In this document: positions 7,840 to 17,092 of the stretch, piece by piece
Numbering within the stretch: the first letter of the stretch is position 1
How the letters are laid out: the number at the start of each line of letters is the position of its first letter
DNA from: VGSG01 sp040756375
Lineage (GTDB): Bacteria > Desulfobacterota > Desulfomonilia > Desulfomonilales > Desulfomonilaceae
Reading direction: 5' to 3'
Length of the DNA: 64,000 bases
NCBI GenBank assembly: GCA_040756375.1
Contig: JBFLZC010000012.1
Coordinates: 62,001 to 126,000, forward strand
Position numbers and translations under genes: made by a program
The notes under the pieces: generated by a model
What the model was told of the DNA's origin: nothing
The model's input: only the letters and a program-made list of their open reading frames with translations
The model's database searches: none

Positions 7840-8188
7840 TGGTCTCCTCGTGGCTCTCCAGGCCCTTCAGGATGCTGCGGACGCGGTCGTAGGTGTCAAA
7901 AGAGGTGTCGTAAAAGAAGGAGAGCCGAGGGATGTACTTCAAATCCAGTTCCAGGCGGAGGTGCCTGCGAATGAAGCCTTCGGCAGCTTCGAGGCCCGCC
8001 TTGTGAATCTCGTCTTTGCCGTCGGCCAGGCTGCAAAAGTAGACCTTGGCGGATTTCAAGTCCCCGGCCATCTCCACGTCGGTAATGGTGATACCCTGGA
8101 CGCGGGGATCCTTGATCTTGAAGACGATGATGTCCGAGATCACTTGGCGGATGAGCTCGGCCACGCGATTTTTTCTGAACCCGGTCAT
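7805..8188 (-). CDS. rbfA: Ribosome-binding factor A
   Basis: About 127 residues starting at the ATG at 8188 (MTGFRKNRVAELIRQVISDI). The frame is open for 16 further codons upstream, but those do not resemble RbfA. KDPRVQGITITDVEMAGDLK and the KH-like core are typical. RbfA helps late maturation of the 30S subunit and processing of the 16S 5' end. It follows the DUF503 gene within the rimP-nusA-infB operon. Confidence 0.94.
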   Translation of the reverse strand: MTGFRKNRVAELIRQVISDIIVFKIKDPRVQGITITDVEMAGDLKSAKVYFCSLADGKDEIHKAGLEAAEGFIRRHLRLELDLKYIPRLSFFYDTSFDTYDRVRSILKGLESHEETNVQRSRQDPKE

Positions 8189-8240
8189 GGTCAGACTCTT
8201 GCCGATCGGCCCTGGCGGTTCCGGTTGCCGCCACACCCGC

Positions 8241-8528
8241 TCAATAATGGATGATTTCGATGTTGGCGTTAGTCACTTCGGCCAGGTGCAAGTTTTCGAC
8301 GTATCCAATTATGGTTTCAAGCATTCGATGTGCGTGTCCGCCTTCATTGCTCACCACGGCAAAGCCGATTGTGCTCCGTTGCCATTTGTCCTGGGCATCG
8401 ACCTCGGCGATAGAGAGGTCGAACTTGCTGCGAACCCTGCCCAGAATGCTTCTGATCACCTGCCGCTTAGATTTCAGAGACGAGGAGTCGTGAATCATTA
8501 ATTCAATGACACCTACTCCCACGACCAT
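8241..8528 (-). CDS. DUF503 family protein (YlxP-like)
   Basis: A 95-residue protein beginning MVVGVGVIELMIHDSSSLKS, with KSKRQVIRSILGRVRSKF and a ferredoxin-like alpha/beta pattern. DUF503 proteins regularly lie between infB and rbfA, as here. Their molecular role is not established; a link to translation or ribosome assembly is inferred from this conserved position. Confidence 0.88.
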   Translation of the reverse strand: MVVGVGVIELMIHDSSSLKSKRQVIRSILGRVRSKFDLSIAEVDAQDKWQRSTIGFAVVSNEGGHAHRMLETIIGYVENLHLAEVTNANIEIIHY

Positions 8529-8623
8529 TGTTCAAATCCTTTGACCGCACCGCATTGCGTTCGTTCAAGGGGATCACGCGCGTCCTCCGGAGCGTTCAAT
8601 CATAACGGAGCCGGACAATCGAC

Positions 8624-11446
8624 TCAGGTTAACGTTGCAGCCTCCTCTTGAATCATGAACGCCTCGATGATGTCACCTACCTTGATGTCGTTGAAGTTTT
8701 GAAGAAGGATGCCGCACTCATACCCTTCGACCGATTCCTTGATGTCGTCTTTTTGGCGCTTCATGGACAGGATCTTGCCCTCGTACACCACCACACCATC
8801 CCGTAACAACCGGACGCTGTTCGTACGCTGGACTTTACCGGAGGTAACATAGCATCCCGCAATGGTTCCGATCCGTGAGATGGTAAAAATCTGGCGCACC
8901 TCCGCGTGGCCGACCACCTCTTCCCTCAGCACAGGAGCCAGGAGGCCTTCCATTGCCTTACGCACGTCCTGGAGAGCTTCGTAAATCACGGTGTACAGGC
9001 GCACATCCACATGTCTTTCTTCGGCTAGTTGAGCGGTCTTGGGATCGGGTCTCACATTGAACCCTATAATGATGGCTCCTGACGCGGCCGCGAGCATCAC
9101 ATCCGACTCCGTGACTGCTCCCACTCCGGAATGGATGACCTTCACTTGGACTTTTTCCGCCGAGGCGCCCAGGAGCGCTTCCTTGAGTGCTTCCACAGAG
9201 CCCTGGACGTCCGCTTTTAAAATCAGATTCAGCTCCAGAGCCTCTTCTGCCTGCATGCGAGCCATAAGCTCTTCGAGAGAAGCGGGCCCGGCTGTTCCGG
9301 CAACTTCCTTTTCCCTCAATTTCTGCTGGCGGTGCAGACCGATCTGCTTGGCAATCTTTTCTTCATCGACCACCAGGAAGGGTTCCCCCGCGTCGGGTAC
9401 CCCGGAAGCGCCTTGCACTTCCACCGGGGTCGCGGGACCGGCTTCTTTCACCACGTTCCCCTCATGGTCGAACATGGATCGCACTTTGCCGTAATGAACG
9501 CCGGCCACGAACGGGTCCCCGATTCTGAGGGTTCCATCTCGCACCAAGACGGTGCCCACAGGGCCCCGGCCCTTGTCCAGGCGCGCTTCGATCACGGTGC
9601 CGACCGCGGGCTTGTTCGGGTTGGCCTTGAGCTCCATGATCTCGGCCTGAAGAAGAATCAGATCCAGCAAGTCGGAGACTCCGTCACCGGTTTTCGCGCT
9701 TACGTATGCGAAAAGAGTCTCGCCGCCCCATGCCTCGGGAATGAGTTCCAGTTCGCTCAGTTCCCTGACTACCCGGTCTCTGTCCGCCTCGGGCTTGTCT
9801 ATCTTGTTCACAGCCACCACGATGGGCACTTCAGCCGCGCGGGCATGGTTAATAGCTTCCTTTGTCTGGTCCATAACGCCATCGTCCGCGGCTACCACCA
9901 GGACCACGAAGTCAGTGACGTGGGCGCCTCTGGCTCTCATGGCCGTGAAGGCTTCATGGCCCGGGGTGTCGAGGAACACGATCTCGCCCTTGTCCAGCCG
10001 GACCTTATACGCGCCGATATGTTGGGTGATTCCCCCAGCTTCCTGGTCGGTCACGTGAGCGGACCTGATGTAATCGAGGAGAGAAGTTTTGCCGTGGTCC
10101 ACGTGGCCCATCATGGTCACCACTGGCGACCGAGGCCTGAGATCCGCGGCTGCATCCACTTTTGCCGTGGGGAGAAGATCCTTCTCGGACTGCTCCAGAG
10201 CCTCTGTTTCAAAGCCCAGCTCGTTAGCAACCAGCGTGGCGGTGTCAAAATCGATCTGTTCGTTCATCGTGGCGGTTACTCCGAGCGATAGAAGGTTCTG
10301 GACCACTTCAGCGGCCTTCGTGGACATTCGATGGGCCAAGTTTGACACCGAAATCACTTCGGGCAGCTTGATTCGTCTCTTGATAGCTTTTGGCGTGGTG
10401 ATCTCGGTTTTTCGCGGCTTGGCTTTCTTCGCCCGTCCCCGCATACGCCCCGGTCTGCGGTCGTCATAGAGATCGTCTCGCAGCAGGACTTCCTTGCGGC
10501 GCTTGACCTTCCCGCGATCTTCTTCGATCGCTTCTTCCACGCCCTCGCGAGCTCGCTTGTCTTTCTTCTTCTTTTTCTGCCGCGCCTCCGCTTCGGCAAT
10601 TGATTCCCCGGGGAGCGGTACCACAGCTTCCGCGGCCTCAACCACAGGCGGCTGCACTCTGGGTCTTGGGGGGGGTTGCACCGGTTCGGGCTCGGGTGCG
10701 ACCTCTTTCTCGGGCTCCTTCTTAAGTTCCACCCTGCCGATGATCTGCGCAGGCTGGAGCTTCTTTTCCTTCTTCTTCTTTCGCTTGGCGATTCTTTCTT
10801 CTTCGGTTTCCCGTTCAGCCAAAGCCTCAGCGGCTTCCGGTACGGCAACGGCTGCTTCCCGAGCACTAGCTCGCGGTGGAGCGGGGGCCCCTTCTTTTGG
10901 CGCCTCTACTTTGGCTCGTCCCTTTTCCGCCATCTCGGACGCAGGTTTCACCGCGGGTTTGACCGCGGCTTCTTTCAACTTGGCCTCTTTAGCAGCTTTT
11001 GCCGGAGCCTCGACTGCCGGTGGTTTCACGGCTTTTTCGATAATTCGGGCAGGCGCGGCTTTCTTGACCTTCTTGGCCTCTTTCCTGACCGGCTCTTTGG
11101 CCGGAGCTTTTTCAGCAGAGGGGCGTTGCACAGCAACCCGCTTGGGCTCTACGCGTTGGACTTGTTCTTCGGCTAGGCCTTCAGCCGCTTCAACGTGCGG
11201 CTCTTCTTCTTCAGGAGGCTTCTGTTTGACGCGCCGCCGGATCACCGTAGGTTTAATGCGCTTCTCGACCACTTCGCGTTGAGGCAGAGCAGTGACCAAC
11301 TCCGCACGCAACGCGGCCGGATCGTCCGTTTCCAAAGGGCTTTCCGGTCCGTGCACGTCATAGCCCATCGTAACGAGCTGCCTCAAAAGATCGTCGTTTT
11401 TGACCTTCAAATCTCGTGCAAGGTCATCAACGGTAAGCATTGCCAT
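8624..11446 (-). CDS. infB: Translation initiation factor IF-2
   Basis: A 940-residue IF-2. Domain order: an N-terminal IF2_N fold (MAMLTVDDLARDLKVKNDDL), a long Lys/Glu/Ala/Pro-rich linker to about residue 350, a second IF2_N-like segment (ISVSNLAHRMSTKAAEVVQN), then the G domain with GHVDHGKTSLLD near 447, DTPGHEAF, NKID and SAKTGDG, and domains II to IV ending QEEAATLT. It positions initiator tRNA on the 30S subunit and drives subunit joining. It overlaps rnpM by 20 bases. ATG codons at 11446 and 11440 are both possible starts. Confidence 0.97.
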   Translation of the reverse strand: MAMLTVDDLARDLKVKNDDLLRQLVTMGYDVHGPESPLETDDPAALRAELVTALPQREVVEKRIKPTVIRRRVKQKPPEEEEPHVEAAEGLAEEQVQRVEPKRVAVQRPSAEKAPAKEPVRKEAKKVKKAAPARIIEKAVKPPAVEAPAKAAKEAKLKEAAVKPAVKPASEMAEKGRAKVEAPKEGAPAPPRASAREAAVAVPEAAEALAERETEEERIAKRKKKKEKKLQPAQIIGRVELKKEPEKEVAPEPEPVQPPPRPRVQPPVVEAAEAVVPLPGESIAEAEARQKKKKKDKRAREGVEEAIEEDRGKVKRRKEVLLRDDLYDDRRPGRMRGRAKKAKPRKTEITTPKAIKRRIKLPEVISVSNLAHRMSTKAAEVVQNLLSLGVTATMNEQIDFDTATLVANELGFETEALEQSEKDLLPTAKVDAAADLRPRSPVVTMMGHVDHGKTSLLDYIRSAHVTDQEAGGITQHIGAYKVRLDKGEIVFLDTPGHEAFTAMRARGAHVTDFVVLVVAADDGVMDQTKEAINHARAAEVPIVVAVNKIDKPEADRDRVVRELSELELIPEAWGGETLFAYVSAKTGDGVSDLLDLILLQAEIMELKANPNKPAVGTVIEARLDKGRGPVGTVLVRDGTLRIGDPFVAGVHYGKVRSMFDHEGNVVKEAGPATPVEVQGASGVPDAGEPFLVVDEEKIAKQIGLHRQQKLREKEVAGTAGPASLEELMARMQAEEALELNLILKADVQGSVEALKEALLGASAEKVQVKVIHSGVGAVTESDVMLAAASGAIIIGFNVRPDPKTAQLAEERHVDVRLYTVIYEALQDVRKAMEGLLAPVLREEVVGHAEVRQIFTISRIGTIAGCYVTSGKVQRTNSVRLLRDGVVVYEGKILSMKRQKDDIKESVEGYECGILLQNFNDIKVGDIIEAFMIQEEAATLT

Positions 11447-11723
11447 GCAGCTTCCCCTTCTCTTCCAACCTTACCAAGAGTTGCTCTCTGCTCGGAGGGA
11501 CCAGACGGCCACGGCGAAATGCCCGTTCCAATCTCCCTTTCTTGAGAGCTCCGTCTATGCATTCTTCCCGGGGACAGACATAACATCCTCGTCCCGGAAC
11601 GCTCTCCGACTTTTCAGAGATAACGACCACGTCCCCAACCACTTTCAGCCTGATCAGATCCTCTTGCGGTCGACTGACGCGGCAAGCAACGCATTGCCTC
11701 ATGGGAACGTGTCCACGCTTCAT
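11427..11723 (-). CDS. rnpM: YlxR/RnpM family RNA-binding protein (DUF448)
   Basis: A 98-residue basic protein with MRQCVACRVSRPQEDLIRLK and GRGCYVCPREECIDGALKKG, the conserved YlxR core with its GRGxYVC loop. YlxR, renamed RnpM, binds RNA and modulates RNase P in Bacillus. It always sits between nusA and infB, as here, overlapping both (4 bases with nusA, 20 with infB). Confidence 0.93.
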   Translation of the reverse strand: MKRGHVPMRQCVACRVSRPQEDLIRLKVVGDVVVISEKSESVPGRGCYVCPREECIDGALKKGRLERAFRRGRLVPPSREQLLVRLEEKGKLHGNAYR

Positions 11724-13144
11724 GCCGTCGGCCGATTCTGGGCGGCTCGCGCAGCCGGAGAAACCGACTCCGCAGTTTCCGCCTCAGCCGCTTCTTCCTC
11801 CTGCTCTTCCGTTTCTTCGGAAGCAGCTTCGGCTTCCTCCTCGGATGCCGCTGCCGCTACAGCTTCAGCCTGTTCTTCTTCCACAGCCTCTTCCTCCTCT
11901 TCAGGAGGATTGGCCAGGTAACGGAGGGCCCCGTTGATGAGCGCCCGACCTTTTTCTTCCGTGATGCCGATGAAACTTGTCAGTTCGGCAAGCGATGCCT
12001 TTGCGATGTCTTCTGCAGTCCGGTACCCGTTGTCGAACAGGACCGTTGCCATCTCTTCGTTCATGCCCTCGATCTTGACCAGGCGCTCGAAGGACTCGCC
12101 GGTTATCTTCTCTTCTTTGGACTCGCTCCTGACGTCGATTCGCCAGCCGGTGAGTTTGGCCGCAAGCCTTACGTTCTGGCCGCGTTTGCCGATGGCGAGA
12201 GAGAGTTGATCGTCAGCCACCACCACTTCCATGGTGTTGGTATCCTGATCGATGATGACCTTGGAGATTTCGGCAGGCTGGAGCGCATTGCAAACAAAAT
12301 GAGCCGGATCGTCGTTCCAGGGGATAATATCGATCTTTTCGCCCCGGAGCTCCTGGACCACAGCCTGAACCCTCGCGCCCTTCATACCTACGCAGGCGCC
12401 CACAGGATCTACATCCGCATCCGTTGAACGGACACCGATCTTGGCCCGCTGTCCAGGCTCCCGCGCTGCACACATGATGCGGACAATACCTTCCGCGATC
12501 TCCGGCACCTCTTGTTCAAAAAGGCTGACCAGGAATCCCGGGTTCGCTCGCGACAGGACGATTTGGGGGTCTTTCTGGGTGCGTCGAACATCGAGAATCA
12601 GAGCTCGAATGCGGTCACCCTGCCTGTAATTCTCCCGAGGGATCTGTTCCGAAAATGGCAGTACCGCTTCCGCTCGACCGAGGTTAACGATAAGGTTGCG
12701 CTTCTCAAAACGCTGGACCATGCCGGTGACTACATCGCCTTTTCGATCCTTATACTCGGCATAGATATTCTCGCGCTCGGCGTCCTTAACCTTTTGCATA
12801 ATGACCTGCTTGGCCGTCTGGGCTGCGATGCGGCCGAAGCTCTCAGTGTCCATTTTGACGCCAAGCTGATCGCCTACCTCCGCTTCCGGGTCCAGTTCGC
12901 GGCGGGCCGTCTCAAGGTCTATCTCCACGGTCCCGTCCGTGACCTTTTCCACCACGTCCTTGAAAAGGAAGACCTCCAGTTCGCCGGTGTCGTCGCTGAA
13001 CTGGGCTTCCAGCTCCACTCGGAGCCCGTATTTTTTTCTGGCTGCGGAGACCAGGGCTGCCTCCAGGGCATCTATGAGCGTCTCTCTGGAGATCCCCTTT
13101 TCTTTGGCGACCTGATCAATCATCCGATTTAAGTTAGTTTCCAT
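11720..13144 (-). CDS. nusA: Transcription termination/antitermination factor NusA
   Basis: A 474-residue NusA. Domain order: N-terminal RNA-polymerase-binding domain (residues 1-125), S1 domain (GDVVTGMVQRFEKRNLIVNL), KH1 with VGACVGMKGARVQAVVQEL, KH2 with LSLAIGKRGQNVRLAAKLTG, then a helix-hairpin-helix segment (LVKIEGMNEEMATVLFDNGY) instead of the tandem acidic repeats of E. coli, and a Glu/Ala tail of about 60 residues. It controls pausing, termination and ribosomal RNA antitermination. It follows rimP after 13 bases. Confidence 0.96.
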   Translation of the reverse strand: METNLNRMIDQVAKEKGISRETLIDALEAALVSAARKKYGLRVELEAQFSDDTGELEVFLFKDVVEKVTDGTVEIDLETARRELDPEAEVGDQLGVKMDTESFGRIAAQTAKQVIMQKVKDAERENIYAEYKDRKGDVVTGMVQRFEKRNLIVNLGRAEAVLPFSEQIPRENYRQGDRIRALILDVRRTQKDPQIVLSRANPGFLVSLFEQEVPEIAEGIVRIMCAAREPGQRAKIGVRSTDADVDPVGACVGMKGARVQAVVQELRGEKIDIIPWNDDPAHFVCNALQPAEISKVIIDQDTNTMEVVVADDQLSLAIGKRGQNVRLAAKLTGWRIDVRSESKEEKITGESFERLVKIEGMNEEMATVLFDNGYRTAEDIAKASLAELTSFIGITEEKGRALINGALRYLANPPEEEEEAVEEEQAEAVAAAASEEEAEAASEETEEQEEEAAEAETAESVSPAARAAQNRPTA

Positions 13145-13157
13145 CGTTCAACCCCCG

Positions 13158-13655
13158 TTACCTCGGGCCTCTTCGCGCATCCCTGCGGAACATCTCCGAA
13201 TCGGGATACTCCAAATGTGCTTTCTCGATATCTTCGTGCGGAATCTCCACCTTACTGCCATCTACTTCAATGATAATATTAGAGTTTTCCATGCCTCTAA
13301 GAACACCGTGAAAGTTGCGCCGCCCGTTCACCTTCCGGCTCGTCTTGATCCTGGCCGGCGATCCTGCAAAGCGGCTGAAATCTTTTTCTTTCCTGAGCAC
13401 CCTATTGATACCCGGGGACGAAACCTCCAGGGTGTAGCTCTGTTCGATCGGATCCTTCAGGTCCAGCAGCGCGCCGACCTGACGGCTGACCAGCTCGCAA
13501 TCATCCAGGGTCACTCCGCTGGCTGCATCAATGTAGAGCCGAAGCACCCACCTGCCGCCTTCGAACTTGAACTCCAGTTCGACCAGTTCGATGCCTTCCG
13601 GTTCCAGAATCGGTTCAATCATCGACCACAGCAATGTGATTCGTTCTCTGTCCAT
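13158..13655 (-). CDS. rimP: Ribosome maturation factor RimP
   Basis: A 165-residue RimP (formerly YlxS/YhbC). EPEGIELVELEFKFEGG and LEVSSPGINRVLRKEKDF are family signatures, and DLKDPIEQSYTLEVSSPG spans the junction between the N-terminal alpha/beta and C-terminal SH3-like domains. It assists 30S subunit maturation. It is the first gene of the seven-gene operon ending with nrnA, and starts about 100 bases after the tRNA-Gly gene and its terminator. Confidence 0.95.
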   Translation of the reverse strand: MDRERITLLWSMIEPILEPEGIELVELEFKFEGGRWVLRLYIDAASGVTLDDCELVSRQVGALLDLKDPIEQSYTLEVSSPGINRVLRKEKDFSRFAGSPARIKTSRKVNGRRNFHGVLRGMENSNIIIEVDGSKVEIPHEDIEKAHLEYPDSEMFRRDARRGPR

Positions 13656-13714
13656 GTTCCTTAATCAGCAAACCAGGCCGTGAAAGCTGTCCCGACGAGG
13701 CCCCGGCGCCTAAT

Positions 13715-13741
13715 AAAAAACCCGGGGTTCATAACCCGGGT
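13715..13741 (-). terminator. Rho-independent terminator after tRNA-Gly
   Basis: On the minus strand the sequence reads ACCCGGGTT-ATG-AACCCCGGGT (stem with one bulged C) followed by six T. It starts 16 bases beyond the tRNA 3' end and 60 bases before rimP, so it should separate the tRNA transcript from the rimP operon. Confidence 0.8.
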
Positions 13742-13757
13742 CTTATAGACCACCGTA

Positions 13758-13833
13758 TGGAGCGGGCAACGGGGCTCGAACCCGCGACGTCAAGCTTGGG
13801 AAGCTTGCACTCTACCAACTGAGTTATGCCCGC
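13758..13833 (-). tRNA. tRNA-Gly (anticodon CCC)
   Basis: On the minus strand: acceptor arm GCGGGCA pairing with TGCCCGC, D arm ACTC-GAGT, anticodon stem CAAGC/GCTTG with loop TTCCCAA (anticodon CCC, reads GGG), and T arm CGCGGGTTCGAGCCCCG. The 3' CCA is encoded. All arms close in a standard 76-nt cloverleaf. It lies upstream of rimP and has its own terminator. Confidence 0.96.
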
Positions 13834-13952
13834 GCTCAAAAGTACCCTAACAACCCGACCTGGGATTGTCAAGTCGTTTTGAGGCGTTTCAGCGACTCTG
13901 TCCAGCGATCTCTTCGACGTACTTGACGCGTTCTTTTTCCTAGGGACCTTAT

Positions 13953-15857
13953 CTAGAGCTTGTCGGACAACATCTTAATCTGGGCCTTATCTTTGAGCAC
14001 CTTGAGCCAACCGATGAGGATCTCGGTTTGACGAACTTCATGGCCCCATCGCTTGAACTCATCAGCCTCTTTGGCGTACTCCTCGTCGCTCGCTCGTTGC
14101 ACGCCGACCAACCGAACCACCGCCACGCCGTCAGGAATCACAAGCGGACTAGGGTATAGGGGAGCGGCCTCAGAAACACTTGTAAGCATTTCCTCCACCT
14201 CAGCCGAATCTCCCAGCCGCGGCACCACCTTGGTTTCACGGGTCACTGGTTCCAGCTTCTGCCATTCCAAATTGAACTTCTTGGCCACAGCTTCCGGGTC
14301 TGCCGGTTCCCGCTGGAGGGCCTCGATAACTTTCTCCGCTTCCGCGCGGGCAGCGCCCAAAGCCTGGTCTTTGCGAAAATCCCGCTCCACTTCACCCCGA
14401 ACTTCCCCAAGCGAGGGAAGCCGAGGTTCGGTCTTCTTGAGGAGCTTGATCAATACGTAGGTGTCGCCACTCCGAATCATTTTGGAGATTTCGCCGGTGT
14501 TCAATCGGAAGATTTCCTTGGCCGCTTCGGGGATCACGCCGAGTCCCGGGAGATTACCTACGGGGCCCACAGCTTCGGCCTTTTGGACCTTGAAGCCAAA
14601 CTTCTCTGCGGGACCTGCGAGGTCTTCGCTCCGATACACCTGCTCATAGAATTTTTCCGAGTCTTCAAGTGCTTTGCGGCCGGCCTTGTCCTCGATCTTC
14701 TTGTTCTTGATTTGGTCCTTCACTTCTTCAAGCTTGAGCTCTTTTTCCGGAGTCTTTTCCTCGACCAAGAAGAGGTGAAATCCGAGCTCGGACCGAACGG
14801 GTTGCGAGACCTCTCCCACTTTGAGGTCGAACGCGACCTTCTCCAGTTCCGGGCCCAAGGTCCCCCGATCCACCCAGCCGAGGTCGCCGCCCTTGGAAGC
14901 GGTTCCCTGGTCCTGGGATTCGGTGCTCGCGATGGCAGAGAAATCCTCGGGTCCCTTTATGCGGGCCCGTATCTCCTCCAGCTTCTTCTGCAGCTCATCG
15001 GCCTGAGCCTTGTCAATGCCCCTCGGAGCCTTGAGCAGAATGTGGCGCAGCCGAGCCTTTTCCGGGACAAAGAATTCCCGCGGGTTAGCCTCGTAATATG
15101 ACTTAATTTCGTCCTCAGTGACCTCCACTTTTCCCTGGAGGTCACGCCAACTGAATGCCACGTATTCCACATCCGCGTTGGCGGGGATCGTGTACTTCTT
15201 TTGGTTCTCCTTGAAATAAGTCTCCAATTTCTCCTGATCGAGAGTCGTACCCGGTTTCTCCGAGGTCGGCTTTATGACGAGGAAGGAGAGCGTCAATTTG
15301 TCGTGTGCAAAATGCCACAGCTGCTCCAGGGCCTGGGGGTTGATCTTCACTCCGTCGCTGAGCACATGAACGAGCTGCTCTCGTAACAGCTGCTCGCGCA
15401 TCAGTTGCTCGAAACCTGACAGAGAGAGTTTGAGGTCGCGGACGAAATAGTCGTACTTTCGCTGGTCGAACCGGCCGTCTATCTGAAAAACAGGGTTATT
15501 ACGAATGCTCTCGACCAGATCTTCATCGGTGACGAAAAAACCGAGCCGCTTGGCCTCTTGAGCAATAAGGGTCTCGTCAATCAATTGGTCCCGGACCTTC
15601 TTCTTGAATTCTTCTTTGTCAGCCACTTCAGGGGGAATGGTTCCTCCAAAACGGAGTCTCAATAGGTTAACTTCTCGATCATAGGCCGCGCGGTAACGGT
15701 CGTAGGTGATGACCTCACCGTTGACTTCGGCCATGACGTTCCTGTCCGTGGGGGCTCGGTCACCCCAACCGAAAAAGAAGATGAAAACTATGGCAATTCC
15801 GCCCAAGGCCACCTTAATGAGCCAAGAGCGGGCATGTTTTCGCATGAGATCGAGCAC
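13953..15857 (-). CDS. ppiD: PpiD-like periplasmic peptidyl-prolyl isomerase/chaperone
   Basis: A 634-residue protein anchored by one N-terminal membrane helix (LIKVALGGIAIVFIFFFGW, about residues 13-31), with the rest in the periplasm. An N-terminal SurA/trigger-factor-like chaperone region (residues 35-250) is followed by a parvulin domain (LRHILLKAPRGIDKAQADEL to LGFHLFLVEEKTP, about 265-370) and a C-terminal region with a degenerate second rotamase-like part. PpiD proteins fold outer-membrane and secreted proteins as they leave the Sec channel. It is monocistronic and divergent from mreB. Confidence 0.9.
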   Translation of the reverse strand: MLDLMRKHARSWLIKVALGGIAIVFIFFFGWGDRAPTDRNVMAEVNGEVITYDRYRAAYDREVNLLRLRFGGTIPPEVADKEEFKKKVRDQLIDETLIAQEAKRLGFFVTDEDLVESIRNNPVFQIDGRFDQRKYDYFVRDLKLSLSGFEQLMREQLLREQLVHVLSDGVKINPQALEQLWHFAHDKLTLSFLVIKPTSEKPGTTLDQEKLETYFKENQKKYTIPANADVEYVAFSWRDLQGKVEVTEDEIKSYYEANPREFFVPEKARLRHILLKAPRGIDKAQADELQKKLEEIRARIKGPEDFSAIASTESQDQGTASKGGDLGWVDRGTLGPELEKVAFDLKVGEVSQPVRSELGFHLFLVEEKTPEKELKLEEVKDQIKNKKIEDKAGRKALEDSEKFYEQVYRSEDLAGPAEKFGFKVQKAEAVGPVGNLPGLGVIPEAAKEIFRLNTGEISKMIRSGDTYVLIKLLKKTEPRLPSLGEVRGEVERDFRKDQALGAARAEAEKVIEALQREPADPEAVAKKFNLEWQKLEPVTRETKVVPRLGDSAEVEEMLTSVSEAAPLYPSPLVIPDGVAVVRLVGVQRASDEEYAKEADEFKRWGHEVRQTEILIGWLKVLKDKAQIKMLSDKL

Positions 15858-15934
15858 AACGCTCTCCTTTCGCTCAAGCCTGTGAGTAAGCCGGAATCAT
15901 ACGGACATGCCTTGTCGTTGTCAATGCCGACATG

Positions 15935-15943
15935 TGCTATAAT
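15935..15943 (+). promoter_or_regulatory. Extended -10 promoter for the mreBCD operon
   Basis: TGCTATAAT gives a perfect TATAAT at 15938-15943 with an upstream TGn extension, about 80 bases before the mreB start in the divergent region with ppiD. No well-spaced -35 box is seen (TTGTCG at 15912 is 20 bases away), consistent with an extended -10 promoter. Confidence 0.55.
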
Positions 15944-16023
15944 CAACGCTTGATCGGCTCTTCGCCTTCTGATAGACATCCTTTGCATTCCCCGGCAGTA
16001 AACGGAAGCGAGACCCCAACCCG

Positions 16024-17061
16024 ATGTTCTTCCACGCGTTGTCAGGCATATTTTCCAATGACATGGCCATCGACTTGGGCACCGCGAATACACTGGTTTA
16101 CGTGCGCGGCAAGGGTGTGCTCCTCTCCGAACCATCCGTCGTAGCAGTGAAGTTCGATATGCAGAGAGGCCCGCGAATCGTGGCCGTGGGCGCGGACGCA
16201 AAGAAGATGCTCGGACGCACTCCGGATAACATCAAGGCGATCCGGCCTATGAAGGACGGGGTTATCGCGGATTTCGAAGTGACCGAGGCTATGCTGAAGC
16301 ACTTCATTTTCAAAATACATCGACGCAGGGTGCTGGTGAAACCACGCATCGTGATCTGCATACCTTCGGGGATAACCCAAGTGGAGATGCGCGCGGTGCG
16401 AGACGCGGCGCTGAGCGCAGGCGCGCGGGACGTATTTCTGGTCGCGGAACCCATAGCAGCGGCCATCGGCGCGCGTCTGCCCATCACAGAGCCCACCAGC
16501 AACATGGTTGTGGATATCGGCGGCGGAACGACCGAAGTCGCTGTCATATCCATGTGCGACATCGTTTACTCACGATCCCTCAGGGTGGCGGGAGACAAGA
16601 TCGACACCGCAATCATAAGGTACGTAAAGCAAAACTACGGGCTTCTCATAGGCGAACGAACCGCTGAGATGGTCAAAATGATGATCGGAAGCGCCTACAT
16701 TCAGAGGGAAGAGGCAGTTCTGGAGGTAAAGGGCCGGGATCTGATCGCGGGAGTTCCCAAGGTGATCGCGCTTCGATCCGGTGAGGTCACCGAAGCGATC
16801 TCCGAGCCGGTGCGGGCAATTCTGGAAACCATCAAGATCGCCCTAGAACAGACCCCTCCCGAATTAGCTTCTGACATCGTGGACAAAGGATTGGTTCTGA
16901 CCGGCGGAGGATCTCTTCTCAAGGGGTTGGATGAGCTGATCCGTCGAGAGACAGGTTTGCCGGTAACCGTAGCAGATGACCCTCTTTGCACAGTGGTGGT
17001 GGGATCCGGCATGATATTCGAGCACTTCAATCTGTTCCGGGACGTGCTGACCAAAGCATGA
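16024..17061 (+). CDS. mreB: Rod shape-determining actin MreB
   Basis: A 345-residue bacterial actin. MAIDLGTANTLVYVRGKGVL is the phosphate-1 loop, MVVDIGGGTTEVAVISM phosphate-2, and LVLTGGGSLLKGLDELI the adenosine motif. It forms membrane-bound filaments that orient the elongasome. First gene of mreB-mreC-mreD-mrdA-rodA. Confidence 0.97.
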   Translation: MFFHALSGIFSNDMAIDLGTANTLVYVRGKGVLLSEPSVVAVKFDMQRGPRIVAVGADAKKMLGRTPDNIKAIRPMKDGVIADFEVTEAMLKHFIFKIHRRRVLVKPRIVICIPSGITQVEMRAVRDAALSAGARDVFLVAEPIAAAIGARLPITEPTSNMVVDIGGGTTEVAVISMCDIVYSRSLRVAGDKIDTAIIRYVKQNYGLLIGERTAEMVKMMIGSAYIQREEAVLEVKGRDLIAGVPKVIALRSGEVTEAISEPVRAILETIKIALEQTPPELASDIVDKGLVLTGGGSLLKGLDELIRRETGLPVTVADDPLCTVVVGSGMIFEHFNLFRDVLTKA

Positions 17062-17092
17062 ATCCGCCTACTCGGAGACTGACCGAAGCGTC

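Noticed and set aside
9332..10291. Long plus-strand frame (319 codons) opposite infB
   Set aside because: It is antisense to a certain IF-2 gene, its translation has no family resemblance, and long antisense frames are expected from the high-GC codon pattern.
10494..11282. Ser/Phe-rich plus-strand frame (262 codons) opposite the infB linker
   Set aside because: It is the complement of the repetitive Lys/Glu/Ala/Pro codons of the IF-2 linker, so composition explains it.
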